64,000 nt of DNA, taken from positions 11,962,001 through 12,026,000 of the forward strand of contig NW_025062478.1 in NCBI RefSeq assembly GCF_000002995.4, written 5' to 3'. Position numbers and translations under genes: made by a program. Each line of letters begins with the position of its first letter. Position 1 is the first letter of the stretch. The notes beneath the pieces were generated by a model that saw only the letters and a list, made by a program, of their open reading frames with translations, made no database searches and was not told the DNA's origin. Below, piece by piece: positions 49,776-63,188 of the stretch. Source of the DNA: Brugia malayi. Taxonomy: Eukaryota; Nematoda; Chromadorea; Rhabditida; Onchocercidae.

Positions 49776-49848
49776 GAAGCAAAAAAAAGGGAGAGAGAGA
49801 GAAAAGGGGGAGAGAGAGAGAGAGAGAAAAGAGGGAGAGAGAGATGAG
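49776..49848. repeat. purine (GA)-rich tract
   Basis: A nearly pure A/G strand with GAGAGAGA runs. A second, pure GA run lies at 50642-50676 and a third at 59203-59250. Confidence 0.9.
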
Positions 49849-50639
49849 AATGAATTTAATAATTTATTTATTAGTGGACAAAGGATATTATATCATCTTA
49901 GCTTAGCAATTCTCTCGAAGATATAAACAAATGAAAAAATAAAAAAAAAAAAAAAGGAGGTAAAAAAATTCAAAAAATGAAAAATGACCTTGATTTATCG
50001 ATCAAAATTGCTTTTTTTACTATATCTGTCGTGGAAATTTCATTTTTGATGGTAAGAAAAAAAGAAAAAACTTAGACTAAAAAAAGTTTCAAATTAAAAA
50101 AAAAAGTTTTTTAAATTTAAATAGTTTTTGTAAAATGAAAAAACTTTATGCATCGTTTTTTATTTATTTATTTTACAACAATAATAATCATTTATATGAT
50201 AAACAAATATTGTCGCCTTTTTTTCTTTCTTTCTTCATTTTTATCAATTTTATCAGCAGCAAAATCAAATCATAGAAAAATGTTATAACTTTATTTAATA
50301 ATTGATGGTTGTCAATATTTAGGAAATAATTTTTTCATTTATTAAAAATACTCAAAAAAAAAAAAAAAAAAAAAATTTAAAAACAGTTTGTTACTTTTCA
50401 AAATTTACTCCTAATTCTTTCATTTTATTTATTTCGTTCCATTTTTTTTTTTTTTTTTTTTTTGCATTCTGATAAAGATTATAATAATAGATAATTCCTT
50501 TATCAATATTATCAAATTGTTTTGATATTTAGAAAAAAGTAAACAATCAATGGCTTTTAAAAAGAAATTTGATTTTAAATGTTCACAACGAAGATATTCT
50601 CAACAATAAAATTTCAAAAAATATAAATATTATATGAAA

Positions 50640-50681
<42 letters not shown>

Positions 50682-52003
50682 ATTTTTAAACAATCTTACA
50701 ATATTCGCATTGAATAATATTATAACTAATTCTGTGCAAATTTAATTAATACCTAAATACAAGAATTAAAGAATTAAATACAAGAATTAAAGATGATAAT
50801 TTCGAGAGTTAATTATCGAATTATTATTTTTTTTTTTTTCTTTTCCTTTTTAGGAGAGGATTGAATGATAGTAAATTAATTGTGAAAATTTGTGAGATCC
50901 GATCCATTTGCTTTCTTAAGGATTATTGATGACAGTGACCCTGCATATAGATATAATATAGGTATGAGTTACCTTGGAAACGAATATTAACAATAGCTAT
51001 TGTTAATTTCAGAAATGGAAATGAAGTTGCTAACAATATAAAAGTTAAATATAAATATCAATAAATTTGCAAAAAATTTTGTCTCATTTCAATTAATTAA
51101 CTTTTATATTGTTTATTTTTTTTTTTTTTTTTGTTTTTGCTATTTTTTATTTTTTTTTCAACTTTTATTTTCCTCAAATAAAAATTTCGCTTTTGTTTAC
51201 ATCAAAAAGCTTTAAAAAAAAAAGAAAAAGGAACGAAATTATTTATAATATAATTTCACTTCATCATCACTAAATAGTCTTAACAGTTGTAAACAAGTAA
51301 GCAAATAAGTAAAAGTTAAAAGTTAGGACATCATAAAAATAGTGAAGAATGATTTCAAATAAAACTAAATGTTAAAATTAAATATTATTTTTTGCTAAAA
51401 AAATTGAAAAGAAATTATTGGCAAAAAATTCTAAATTTATCTGTGTAAAAAAGACAAACTTGTTGAATTATCTTAAAAATTATCTTTGTTAAAAAACAAA
51501 GAGTAATTGGAATAGTAAATTTTTAAATAAAAAAAAAAAAAAGAAAAATAGGATTTAATATGAGAGAGTTTCAAATATTTGCTTTTCTTATACTAAATTT
51601 ATCGATCTTCAAATTAAATTTCTAAAAATTGATAAGGAAACATAGTTTTAAAAAGAAAAAAAAAAAAAAAAAAACTTCTAGTTAAAAGCATTTTTAATAT
51701 TATTACTCTCAAATTAGCACAATAATAATTAAACAAAAAAAAAAAAACAATTATTGTAACATTTTGAATTTTTGATTATTAATAACAATTAATAATACTT
51801 CTTACTTTTATCTTTTAATTTCTTTTTTTTAAAAATTTCAAAATATCTTTTTGTTATCTATGACAAATTGATAGAATATTGGCTAATAAGAAGAGAGAGA
51901 AAAACATCAAAATTAACAAAGCAGTCATTTCCTATTAATTATTGACATTTTTGGAAATAAAAAAAAAAAAAACAAAAAATGAATGATTAAGCATTTATGC
52001 AGG

Positions 52004-52362
52004 AAAGCGCAATTAGTAAAAGAAGCAAAGCGCAATCAGTAAAAGAAGCAAAGCGCAACCAGTAAAAGAAGCAAAGCGCAATCAGTAAAAGAAGCAAAGC
52101 GCAATCAGTAAAAGAAGCAAAGCGCAATCAGTAAAAGAAGCAAAGCGCAATCAGTAAAAGAAGCAAAGCGCAATCAGTAAAAGAAGCAAAGCGCAATCAG
52201 TAAAAGAAGCAAAGCGCAACCAGTAAAAGAAGCAAAGCGCAACCAGTAAAAGAAGCAAAGCGCAACCAGTAAAAGAAGCAAAGCGCAATCAGTAAAAGAA
52301 GCAAAGCGCAATCAGTAAAAGAAGCAAAGCGCAATCAGTAAAAGAAGCAAAGCGCAATCAAC
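52004..52362. repeat. 23-bp minisatellite, about 15.5 copies
   Basis: The unit AAGCGCAATCAGTAAAAGAA plus GCA is repeated head to tail with one main variant (CAACC for CAATC). No open frame runs through it. The uniformity of the copies indicates recent amplification. Confidence 0.96.
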
Positions 52363-55300
52363 AATCACTTTTTTATCGATAAATCCATTTCTCTCTCTCT
52401 TTCTCTCTCTCTCTTTTATGTACAAATAATCTCGTTTATATATGATTCAACATTTGAATAAAAATGAATTGAATGAAAATCTTTATAGAAGCAATATTTT
52501 AATATTATTTTGCGCCGTTTACTATCATAAAATATTATTAGCAATCGCTTTTTTTTTTCTTTTTTATAAAAAACTAATAATTTTATAGCATATCATTGTA
52601 ATATTATCAATTTATAAATAATTTACACAAATAGTACTAAAGAATTAATGAGTAATATTTTAATTTCAATAATTATTTAAATTAAAAAAAAAAAAAAAAA
52701 ATGGATCATATTAAGTGGTAAAATTTTTTTTTTTTAGTTTTTTTTTTTTAAAATAAAATTTTTTTGAACTTTAGTAAACTTTTGTAATTTCATAATATAT
52801 CACAATGATAAGATCAATTTATAAATGATTCAAAAGCCAAAAAAGCGAAAGAAATTTGATCCCAAAATTACAAATATACAAAAAATTATTAAATATTTTT
52901 AAACATGTAATTAAAATTAAAATTAAAATCTTTGTAACTAAAATTTTTACCAAATAAACAACTTCTTTCACTTTCTTCATTAAATGATAATCTTTATTGA
53001 AATGATCATCTGTGATAATTTCTCATTTTTTAATAAATTTATTCAACAAAAAAAAAAAAAAACAATTAATATTATTATTTCATATTATAATTTTTTTTTT
53101 TTTGATTAAATAATTTATTTAAGATTTTATCAAAATTATTCATTAACTAATTTAATCATTATTAATGACAAACATAAATATGCAAAAATGATATATTGAA
53201 GGTTATTATGAGATATATCAAAAGTGAATATGAAATGATCAAAATGAATCTTTTAAAATTTAATGAACATAATTATAGCAAAAATAAAGTTCAAAAATTT
53301 TAATAAATTTTTTTTCCAATTCTTTAATTAGCACTATTTCAAAAAAAAAAAAAAAAAAAAAGAAAAAAAAAATGAGATAGAATGAAGCGATAGATAATTA
53401 TTAGAGTAAGAATTCAAATTCACTTTTTCTCGGCAATTATATTTTGCAATGAAGATAAGTGGTAGGAAGTAATTATCTTACCTGTTTATTTACCTGTCAA
53501 CTTGATTCTCACAATCTTATTTACTTTACTACTTTTTTCAATGAAATGCAACTATTGTAGCATATCACCAAATACAATTGTGAAATGCATACAAAATTTG
53601 TTGTAAAATTGAAAAAAAAAAAATTTTAGAATCTGATGAAAAGAACTGGTTTTAACTAACTAGCATATGTGAATTTTGTCATTTCAATTAACCTTTCAAA
53701 ATTTTACTACCTTTTTGATGATCATTGATTTCAATTTAAAATTAATATCAATAATTAAGTTGCAAATTAGCATTTGTTAATTAAGCTTACAGAAGTGAAA
53801 TTGTATTGAAAATTCGATAAGATATTATTTTCATTTCAGGAGAGAAAAGAAGAAAAAAAAAAAAAGAGGAAATCTACTATGATACTTCAAATTTTAAAGA
53901 AGCTAAAGAAGCTAATTTTAAAGAAGCTAAAATGTTAAAAGAGTTAATTCCATCGAGAATAACAAAAAAAAAAAAAAAAAAACTTATTGAGAATTATACA
54001 GTTATGTTTAGTCTAACTTAAATCATATCTAATCCTAATTTTAATTAATTTAAATTACATCTAATGCCAATCGATTATTTAATAAAAATATTTCCAATAC
54101 AAAAAATTTCAAATTTCTTCCTGCTTACTCTTACTTGAAATGAGAAATGCTTACAATTTCAAAATTGAAAGTAATTGTTTTGCATTTCTCTGCAAAATTG
54201 CATTCAAAATTGGAAATGAATGAATTAATTAATAGTTATATGTTGAAGATGGCAATAAACCAAAGTATAAATAAGTATAAATTAAGGACAAATAAATTCA
54301 AACTATGAAATAATGAATACAAATGCAAAAAAAAAAAAGGACAAAAAACAAAAAAAACTTTTTTAAACCGTAATAATTTCAAATGAAATTAAAATTATTA
54401 TTGTTTATAAATATTCAAATCGATTTAAAAAAAACTAAAATTTGCTAATAGTTAAGCAAATAAGCCTTCTATTTCCGAAATACTATGACAATAAGAAGGA
54501 AAAGAAGAAAAGAAAGAAATCAAAATTTAAAATGTTTAATTAATTTTCAATGTATTATAATAAAAGTAGCAATTGAAATTTCAATTTTGAACTATTTCTT
54601 ACATTTTATGATCATATTTTATCAATATTCAACAAATTATTCTAAATTAAATCGGTACAAAACGAAAAGAACTCAGTGTTCCTACTGAAATTAAAAAGTT
54701 ACGCATAAAAAATTTAATCAAATTAAACCAAAATTAAATAATTCTAATTTTAATTATTATTTAATAAAATCTAGAAAAAAAAATAAAAAAATAAAAGTAA
54801 AAATCAGACATTCATTTCTTACGGAAAGGAAATAGACAAATTGAAAAGCTATTTATGCCATTTGATAAATACATATTGAAATGAAAATAATCATATTAAG
54901 CGCTTTAAATTGGCGCAAATAGCCTTTGAAATGGTCAACTGTCCTCAATTTTTAATTTCACCGCAAAATATGCAATGGAAAATAATTTAGCAAATACGAT
55001 TGACAATAGTATGACATTAAAGAATTTATTTTTATTTACAATAAATAAATTTGTAAGACAAATTCACAAAATGAATTTTTAAAATTGAAGGATGATGATT
55101 AATTATTGCTGACAATAAGAAGAATGAATCGATTAACTTTTATAAAATTAAAAATGAAAAATGAAATTTCTAAGAGAAAAGAGAAAATGTTAATACAAAT
55201 GAAGCAAATCTTTTATGAATAAAATTTTCCTTTTTAAATTTTCATAAATTTAAAAACAAATCTGATTTTTCTAAGCAAACAAGAAAAAAAAAATAGACTG

Positions 55301-56289
55301 AAACGATTATTGTTTTGAAAAATATAAATTAAATTTATGCATTTTTGCATGTTTAAGGAAGAAAATTATTCAAAAACTTATACCTAAAATCATTTAAATG
55401 AAATTAAAATAAATCAAAAAAAAAAAAGTGAAAGAAAATGTTGACAAACTTATCACGAAAAGTAAACAATTGAAAATTTTAGAAAAAAAAAAAAAAAGAT
55501 GCAAATATCTTATCAACAATTATTTAAGAAACGCTTTTTAAAGAAAATGTCAATCCATTTGTCAAAATGTTCCTTAATTTTTTTTTTCTTTTTTCATTTT
55601 TCATTTTTAAAATTTTTAAAAAAAAAAAAATTTAAAAAATAAATTTTTGAAATTTAAAAAATATAACCTTCATTTGAAGAATAATTACAATTGCAATATT
55701 TGTTTATTATCACTTCAGGAGACAAAACACAAATAAAAGATTAGAAAAATTATTTCAAAAATATTTTTTTTTTTTTTTTTTTTTTAGAAATTTACTTTTT
55801 TGCTAAGATATTTTGTAAAGAAATAAAGTAAAGTAAGTAAAAGTATGTGAAGGAATGATCAAAATTGTTTTTATTTTTTCGATAATTTTTTTTTTTTTGA
55901 TAGTATTGCAATTATTGCATTTCAACTTTGTTGTTTGTTTATTCTAATGAAATTATTACAATTGCAAAATTTGACATTTTACTTTAAAAAGAAAAGAAAA
56001 AATTTTAATTTAAAGCGATATAAAATTATTCGGTTTTTTTTTTTTAATTTTTATGCTAGTTTTTGCTATGCAACTCATTTAATAATTATGCAAAGATTAC
56101 AAAAATTTAATTAATAAATAAAGAAAATTTTAATTAAAACTATCGATAAGCCATTTTAAGCTTTTATTTATTTAATATATTTTTTTTTTTTGTAGTTTTA
56201 AGGAGAGAAAATAGGAAAAAAAAAACTTTTCTTATTAAAAAATCTACTATAGTTATATTGAAATATGAATATTGTTGCAACTACAATAT

Positions 56290-56465
56290 CTTAACAAAAT
56301 GATAATCATTGATAATCTAAATTGTTAAACAAAGTGATAATCATTAATAATCTAAACTGGTAAATAAAATGATAATGAGTAATGAACTAAACTAATAAAC
56401 AAAATGATAATCATTGATAATCTAAATTTGTATACGGAATGATAATTAGTAATAATCTAAATTGA
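56290..56465. repeat. degenerate ~43-bp GATAAT repeat
   Basis: Four to five imperfect copies of ACAAAATGATAATCATTGAT followed by AATCTAAA-type sequence. Each holds one or two GATAA motifs. Confidence 0.75.
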
Positions 56466-57047
56466 TACTTCTAAAAATTACTAAAATAAATAAGGGAATA
56501 AATGAAAAATTAAAAAGATTGAAATTTTTTTTTTTTTTTTTTTTAAATGGTAGAAAAAAGAACTTACATCTTTTGAAATTTGTTTAATTTTAAATTGAAG
56601 TGAAATTTGTGAGATTGTCAAGAGCGCCCTTTAACGAACTCATAAATCTGACAAAGAATGCAATGCAAGAAAAACAATTTTTTTTTTTTTTTTTTTTCTT
56701 TTTTGGAAGATTTGAAAATTCTGAATGAATTATGCGTTTTATTAATAAAATAATATTTGAAAGCTAAATTTATGCTTGAAGTTCAAATAGATTTCAATGA
56801 AATTTAGCGCTTTTAAATTGAAAGATAAACATATTATATTATTCTCGATGATATAATTGATAAATATCAAAAATTAAAAATTTTCAATCTTCAAAAAAAA
56901 AAATTCAAATTAGAAATTTTAGTTTTTGGTAAAATTAAGAGTTAATTAGGTAAACATTCTAACAATGAATCATAGATGCTAATAATGCTTACAAATGTGA
57001 TGAGTCAAATAAACAAAAGTTCGTTGTAGAGAAGAAAACAAATAATT

Positions 57048-57065
57048 ACATACCAACACACATAC

Positions 57066-57100
<35 letters not shown>

Positions 57101-57175
57101 GTATACACATACACACATACAGATATACGTATACACATACACACAGACACGCACACAAATGCACACAAATAGACA
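57048..57175. repeat. CA/ATACAC microsatellite
   Basis: An imperfect (CA)n tract with ATACAC and ATAC interruptions. Open frames across it are artefacts of the repeat. Confidence 0.95.
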
Positions 57176-57178
57176 AAC

Positions 57179-57338
57179 GACAAATGCGCCAATATTAGAG
57201 TGGAATGTATTTCTGTGCTCACTAAACATATTTACATTCTTTATGTATAATATATATCATAAATTTGCATAAAAAGGTAAATATCTCTCTGATTGTTAAC
57301 ATATAAATACATTCAATTTAAATATTGGCGCATTTGTC
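57179..57338. repeat. 18-bp perfect inverted repeat with GGCGC core
   Basis: GACAAATGCGCCAATATT at 57179-57196 is the exact reverse complement of AATATTGGCGCATTTGTC at 57321-57338, with 124 bp between them. This could be the terminal repeats of a 160-bp MITE, or two opposed protein sites (TTGGCGC resembles E2F-type half sites). Confidence 0.85.
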
Positions 57339-57489
57339 AATGATAAACTAAGTGACATTAAAATTAATATAAATAGATGCCATCAACGCTTGTTTAATAT
57401 TTCAATTCACACAACAAAAGTTAGAAAAAAAAGCAGAAAACATTCAGATACATTCATTTAATCGATTGATTCTTGATATCATTTAAGAC

Positions 57490-58092
57490 AGTGTATTATT
57501 AGGGCGGGGAATCATTCGAGAGTGTATTGTTAGGGCGGGGAATCATTCGAGAGTGTATTATTAGGGCGGGGAATCATTCCAGAGTGTATTGTTAGGGCGG
57601 GGAATCATTCGAGAGTGTATTGTTAGGGCGGGGAATCATTCGAGAGTGTATTATTAGGGCGGGGAATCATTCGAGAGTGTATTGTTAGGGCGAGGAATCA
57701 TTCGAGAGTGTATTGTTAGGGCGGGGAATCATTCGAGAGTGTATTATTAGGGCGGGGAATCATTCGAGAGTGTATTGTTAGGGCGAGGAATCATTCGAGA
57801 GTGTATTGTTAGGGCGGGGAATCATTCGAGAGTGTATTGTTAGGGCGGGGAATCATTTGAGAGTGTATTGTTAGGGCGGGGAATCATTTGAGAGTGCATT
57901 GTTCGGGTAGAGAATCAATCGAGAGTGTATCGTTCGCATAGGGAATCATTCGAGAGTGTATTGTTAGGGCAGGGAATCATTCGAGAGTGTATTGTTAGGG
58001 CGGGGAATCATTCGAGAGTGTATTGTTAGGGCAGGGAATCATTCGAGAGTGTATCGTTCGCATAGGGAATCATTCGAGAGTGTATTAGGGCA
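57490..58092. repeat. 31-bp G-rich minisatellite, about 19 copies
   Basis: The unit GAGTGTATTGTTAGGGCGGG plus GAATCATTCGA repeats head to tail, with variants near 57900-57940 and 58050-58090. The G-rich strand (TTAGGGCGGGG) contrasts sharply with the surrounding AT-rich DNA. Confidence 0.96.
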
Positions 58093-61000
58093 GCAAACCA
58101 TCATGGAAATTGGTGAAGGATTTCATACCATTTTTTTTTTTCCAATCATTTTTGCGACAATTTTAACAATTTAAATTCATTCTTTTATTTGTAAAAAAAA
58201 GAATGAAAAGATTAATATTTGATGAAAATAAATTCTGAGATCCATTTTAAGTATTCGTTTTGAGCTTTTGATAACAATTCAGATTCGCTGCATAATGATT
58301 AATGAGCTTTGATAAAATGATTATCAGTAGAGTTATCACCCTTAAACTGAAATTGAATTTCAGTTAAAAATTTCATTCTGTCACTATTACAAATAATATT
58401 AATTTTATTTACTTTTATAACAAATATCCTAAAATATTTTCTACCCTTTTAATTTTTAAAATAATAATTCTTTTAATACTGGAATATGATCATAAATTGA
58501 AGTTGTTAAAATTAATTTAAAAAAAAAAGTGTAATGGTGTTATCAAAAAAAAAAGAAAAAAGGAAAGAGAAAAAGTAAAAAGTTTAATTCAATTTTTAAT
58601 TATTTTTAATTTATATATTTATTGTACTCTACAAAAATATATTTTTAATCTTATTTAAAATTATTTATGCATATTTGTGTGGATGAAATGTAAAAGAAAA
58701 AGTTCAAATTATTTTTGTAAAAACTTTTTGTTAGCAAAATTAAATTTTGTTAAATATTTATTATTATTATTATTAAAAATGACAATAACATTTTTTTTTT
58801 TTTGTTATTATAACTGATAATAATAATAATATTTATTAAGAAAATAAATTATTGTTATCAGTGAAATAATTGAAATTCTCTTTTCTTCTTTTTTTTTTTT
58901 TAATTTGCTTTTATGCCATAAAATAATTTCACTCAAAAAAAAAAAGTCAAAATGACAATTTTCTTTTGCTATTAGAATAATTTTGCTTTTTTTTTTTAAG
59001 AGAAAAAAAAGAAAAATTATAAAAAATTATTTATTCATTTTCAAAAATTTCTTTTTTTTTTTTCTAAGTAATTTTCTTCCAAAACGTTTATTATCATATC
59101 AAATAATAGAATAAATTAAAACTTTCATCCCTTTTTTTTTTTTTTTTTTTTTGAAATCCCCAATGAATTTAGTGAAAGTTGAATAGTATTGAAGTGAATA
59201 ATGAGAGAGAGAGAGAGAGAGGGAAGGAGGGAGGGAGAGAGAAATTTAAGAGAGAGTTAAATTTGTTACTGTTGTCAATTAGCTTGAATACAACAATAGA
59301 AGTTTGATTGAAGTGAGTTAGTTTGTAAACTTTTATATGAATTCCAACTTTTTTAGAAATTAATGAATAAAAAAGTTTTTTTTTTTATTTACTTTTATAA
59401 ATAACAGTTAATTTTAACAATTATTAAATAAATATTATCATTTTCTAAATAATTTTTCATCTTATTCAAATTGATTATTCTTTTCAATTTAAAATTTTTA
59501 AATTATCTTTTAACAAAAAAATATAAAAATTTTTTTGTTAAATTTTTTGAATATGAAAAATTTTACAAATTTAATACAATTTAAGATGCTGATGTGATTT
59601 AAATGCTTTTTTTAGAACAAAAAAAAAAAGGAAAAAAAACAATCGAAAATATTATTATCAACAGAGATAAATAAATTAAAAAAAAAAATGAAAAATTTTT
59701 GCTTTGTAATCAATTCTGCGAATATTTCCAATTTATATTTCAATTTATTTTACACTTTAATTACAATCATTTCAATTTTTTTTCTGATTAATTGATTGAT
59801 TTTAATCGATTCGATTAGATAAACTTTTTGTTTATTGAATAAAAATTAAATAACAAAAGTTCAAATTTTATTTTTCATCTATTATTTTATAATAATTACA
59901 ATTCAATAGCAATCATTTAAAAGATCATAATTTAATTGGTTTATAAATCAATTTGATTTAAGAATTGAAATATGCAACCAATCATCGATATAATTTCATT
60001 TCATCTTAGCTTCATTTGATTAGTCAAAGTAAAAATTCAAAAGTTCAAAGTTCATGCTGAAAGAAGAAAGAATAAAAAATATTAATAAAATCTGAAAAAA
60101 AAAAAAAAAACATATCGAAGATAAATTATTTATAAATGAAAAGTTTATGCAACGAATCAAACTTCTAATTACAGTTTAATTAATTCAATTATTTCGAAAA
60201 CTATTTTGAATAGTTTAAATCAAAAATTTTCTCGAATAACATTTTTACTAACTTACTTATAATTACTACTAACTAACTTTGAACATATTTCATCGCCAAT
60301 CATTTCATAAATAAGATTTTAACATTTTAAAAAATCAAACTAATTAATTTCTACAAAAAAATTTCAAATGGTAATCACTTATAATACTTGGCGCATTTTA
60401 GCTTTATTAGTTTATTGGATATCAGAAATTAATTTAAATGAATTTAAATCAAATTTTTATCGAATAAAAGATAAGATGAATGAAAGTTCAAAAAAAGATC
60501 AAATTTAAGTGAATTTGGTAGATTGATAAATTAGTCTATAAAAAAAGGAAGTTGATATAAATTAGAAAAATAAATTAGAATAAATTTTTTATAAATTTAA
60601 AAAAAAAAAGAACAATTTTAATACTCTTTTTAAATTTAAAAATACGATCCTTCCCTTTTTTAATTTGTCATTGACAATATTTGTTATAACTTTAAAATTA
60701 GGAATGGAAATTTGGTCAAAGTGCTTAATCAAAATTTATTAGTGTCATTTTTGGGTCACCGATTGATTCATTCAAGAATATTTTTAAAAGTATTCAATCC
60801 TTTTTTTTTTTTTAATTTTTTGTTACTATGAATTTGTTCTAATTTAGCATTTACAATTGATTATTAATTAATTTTTAAAATCAGCTATATCTGAAATCAT
60901 TTTATTTTAATTAAAGAATTTGATAAATAATTTTTAGTTTGATTAGAACAATAAAAATTGCATTTTTACTAATTGCTTCGTTTTTTTTTATCCCACCAAT

Positions 61001-62164
61001 GAATTTTTGTATTTTCTTTAAATAATTTTCAAAAAAAAAAAAAGAAATCAAGGAAAAAATTTTAAAAATTATAAATTTTTAAAGAAAAATAAATTTTATT
61101 AGGATGGCATGCAATTAACATGATTATGATTTATTTTCATAAGATTTTATCATTTATAAAAATAATAAAGAATTATTTTTTATAAGAATTTTACCACAAA
61201 CATTATTTTGCAGTATCATTTGAATTTCAAGTTTTTTCTAAAAATTTAAAATTTTAATTTTGAAAAAAAAAAAAAAAAAAAACAATAATTGATTAATATC
61301 ATTTCAGCAATTCTTATATCTGTTTGCAACTATTCATTAAATGGAAATTTTTAATTAATTTCAGTAAATTAGAAATCCATTACTTAACGGATAATTAAAG
61401 TTTGATTAAAAAATTTAAAACTGAATGAACTTAATGAGAAATGTTAGAATTGGTAACTGACAAAATTAAATTTTCAAATGCTTTTCCTATTCTTTCTCAT
61501 TATTTTCATGCAATACAAACTTTTTAATCTTACTCAAAGTTTTCTCTTCTTTTTTTTTTTTTTTTTTTAAATTATCCGGAAAATACTTTGGAAAAATGAT
61601 TAGAAAGTTAATCGTACTATTATACTGCTACTCACTATTACTTACTATTTATTACTAATACTGCTCAATTATTTCATTTATCAGATATTTCAAGTTTAAA
61701 TTTAACTGATCAAATTCTGATGTAAAAATTTTTTCATTTAATATTTTATATAATTTATAACTTATTTTTTTTATTTAATATTTAATATATATTTAATATT
61801 TTAATATATATATATATTTTATTTAATATTTAATATATAGATTTTCTTTATTTTTTATTTATTTAATTTTTATATATTTTACGATTTTCTTTATTTTTTC
61901 TTTTCAGCTTATAAAATTAAAAAAAAAATTTCACTTTCAATAATAGATAAAAATGCATTAGAAATATATGAAAAGTGAACGCATTCAATTTTAATAATTA
62001 GCAATGAAAGAATTTCAATTTTAGCTTTAATCTAGCATCTTTGCAATTGATAATTTCATTAATTTTTTTTATTTTTAGTTTATAATTAGTAAGTTGTTTT
62101 GATTGAAATTATACAAATGCAAAAAAAAAAAAATATTTTCGATTTAATTTGAAATAATTTAAAA

Positions 62165-62172
<8 letters not shown>

Positions 62173-62201
<29 letters not shown>
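62173..62201. repeat. (AT)n microsatellite
   Basis: A pure AT run after an A tract. Confidence 0.95.
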
Positions 62202-62203
<2 letters not shown>

Positions 62204-62289
62204 AAAATTGATAACTTTACTAAAAATTTATCAAACAAAAAATAAATGAAGAAAGAGAAGAAGAAGAAAAGAAAAGAATGGATAATTTA

Positions 62290-62620
62290 ATTTTATTTAT
62301 AATGATATGATAAGCTTTTTAAACAATAATACCGATAGTGATATGATAACCTTTTTAATAATGATATGAATAAATGATATGATAAGCTTTTTAATAACGA
62401 TACCAAGAATGATATGATAAGCTTTTTAAACAATAATACCGGTAGTGATATGATAACCTTTTTAATAATGATATGATAAGCTTTTTAATAGCGATACCAA
62501 TAATGATATGATAAGCTTTTAAATGATGATACTAATAATGATATGATAAGCCTTTTAATAAAGATATCAATAATGATATGATAAGCTTTTAAACCTAGCC
62601 TACTGATTTTGATAAGCTTT
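62290..62620. repeat. degenerate GATATGATAAGCTTTT repeat
   Basis: About nine imperfect units of roughly 28-65 bp built around ATGATATGATAAGCTTTT. They carry GATAAG sites and HindIII-type AAGCTT palindromes. Confidence 0.85.
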
Positions 62621-62967
62621 ATGATAAGCACTGATTCATCCATTTTATCTATTTGATTCATTTCTGGTCAAATTTATGCTGTCAAATACACAGAATTATT
62701 GAATAATTTTTGCTTTTTACTTTGAAAAGTTTGAATATATTTAAATGAAAAAGTAATCCATTTGACAGCTTATTGCTTCATTAGTGTCCTCTTCATCATA
62801 GCCATTAGTAGCAGAAAGTGTTGGACAGATGACAGCAAACTTCTCGAGATATTCCGGGAGTGAAGTGAGGTGACAAATTATTAGAGTGTGACATGCAACA
62901 GATGAAGAAGAGAAGAGAAGTTAATATGAATTTCGATTCAACAATAAATTCAAAGGGAGAAGTGCAG

Positions 62968-63188
62968 GGGAGAGAGAGAGAGAGAGAGAGAGAGGGACGG
63001 AGAGAGAGGGACAGAGAGAGAAGGAGAGAGGGAGCGGGAGAGGGGGACACTTCTCCCTCATTTTCACTATTAAATTATCATACATCATTGATGCATAAAA
63101 TTTACATCTCGAAAATTGCACAAAAAGAAGGAAAGAGAGAGAGGGACATAGGGAGGGGGAGAGAGAGAGGGAGAGAGAGAGGGATAGA
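62968..63188. repeat. GAGAGG purine-rich tracts
   Basis: Two blocks of GA/GGGA repeats (about 62968-63047 and 63130-63188) separated by ordinary sequence. Open frames over them are low-complexity. Confidence 0.9.

Noticed and set aside
57490..58092. CRISPR-like regular repeats
   Set aside because: The units are contiguous with no unique spacers and the DNA is eukaryotic, so this is a minisatellite.
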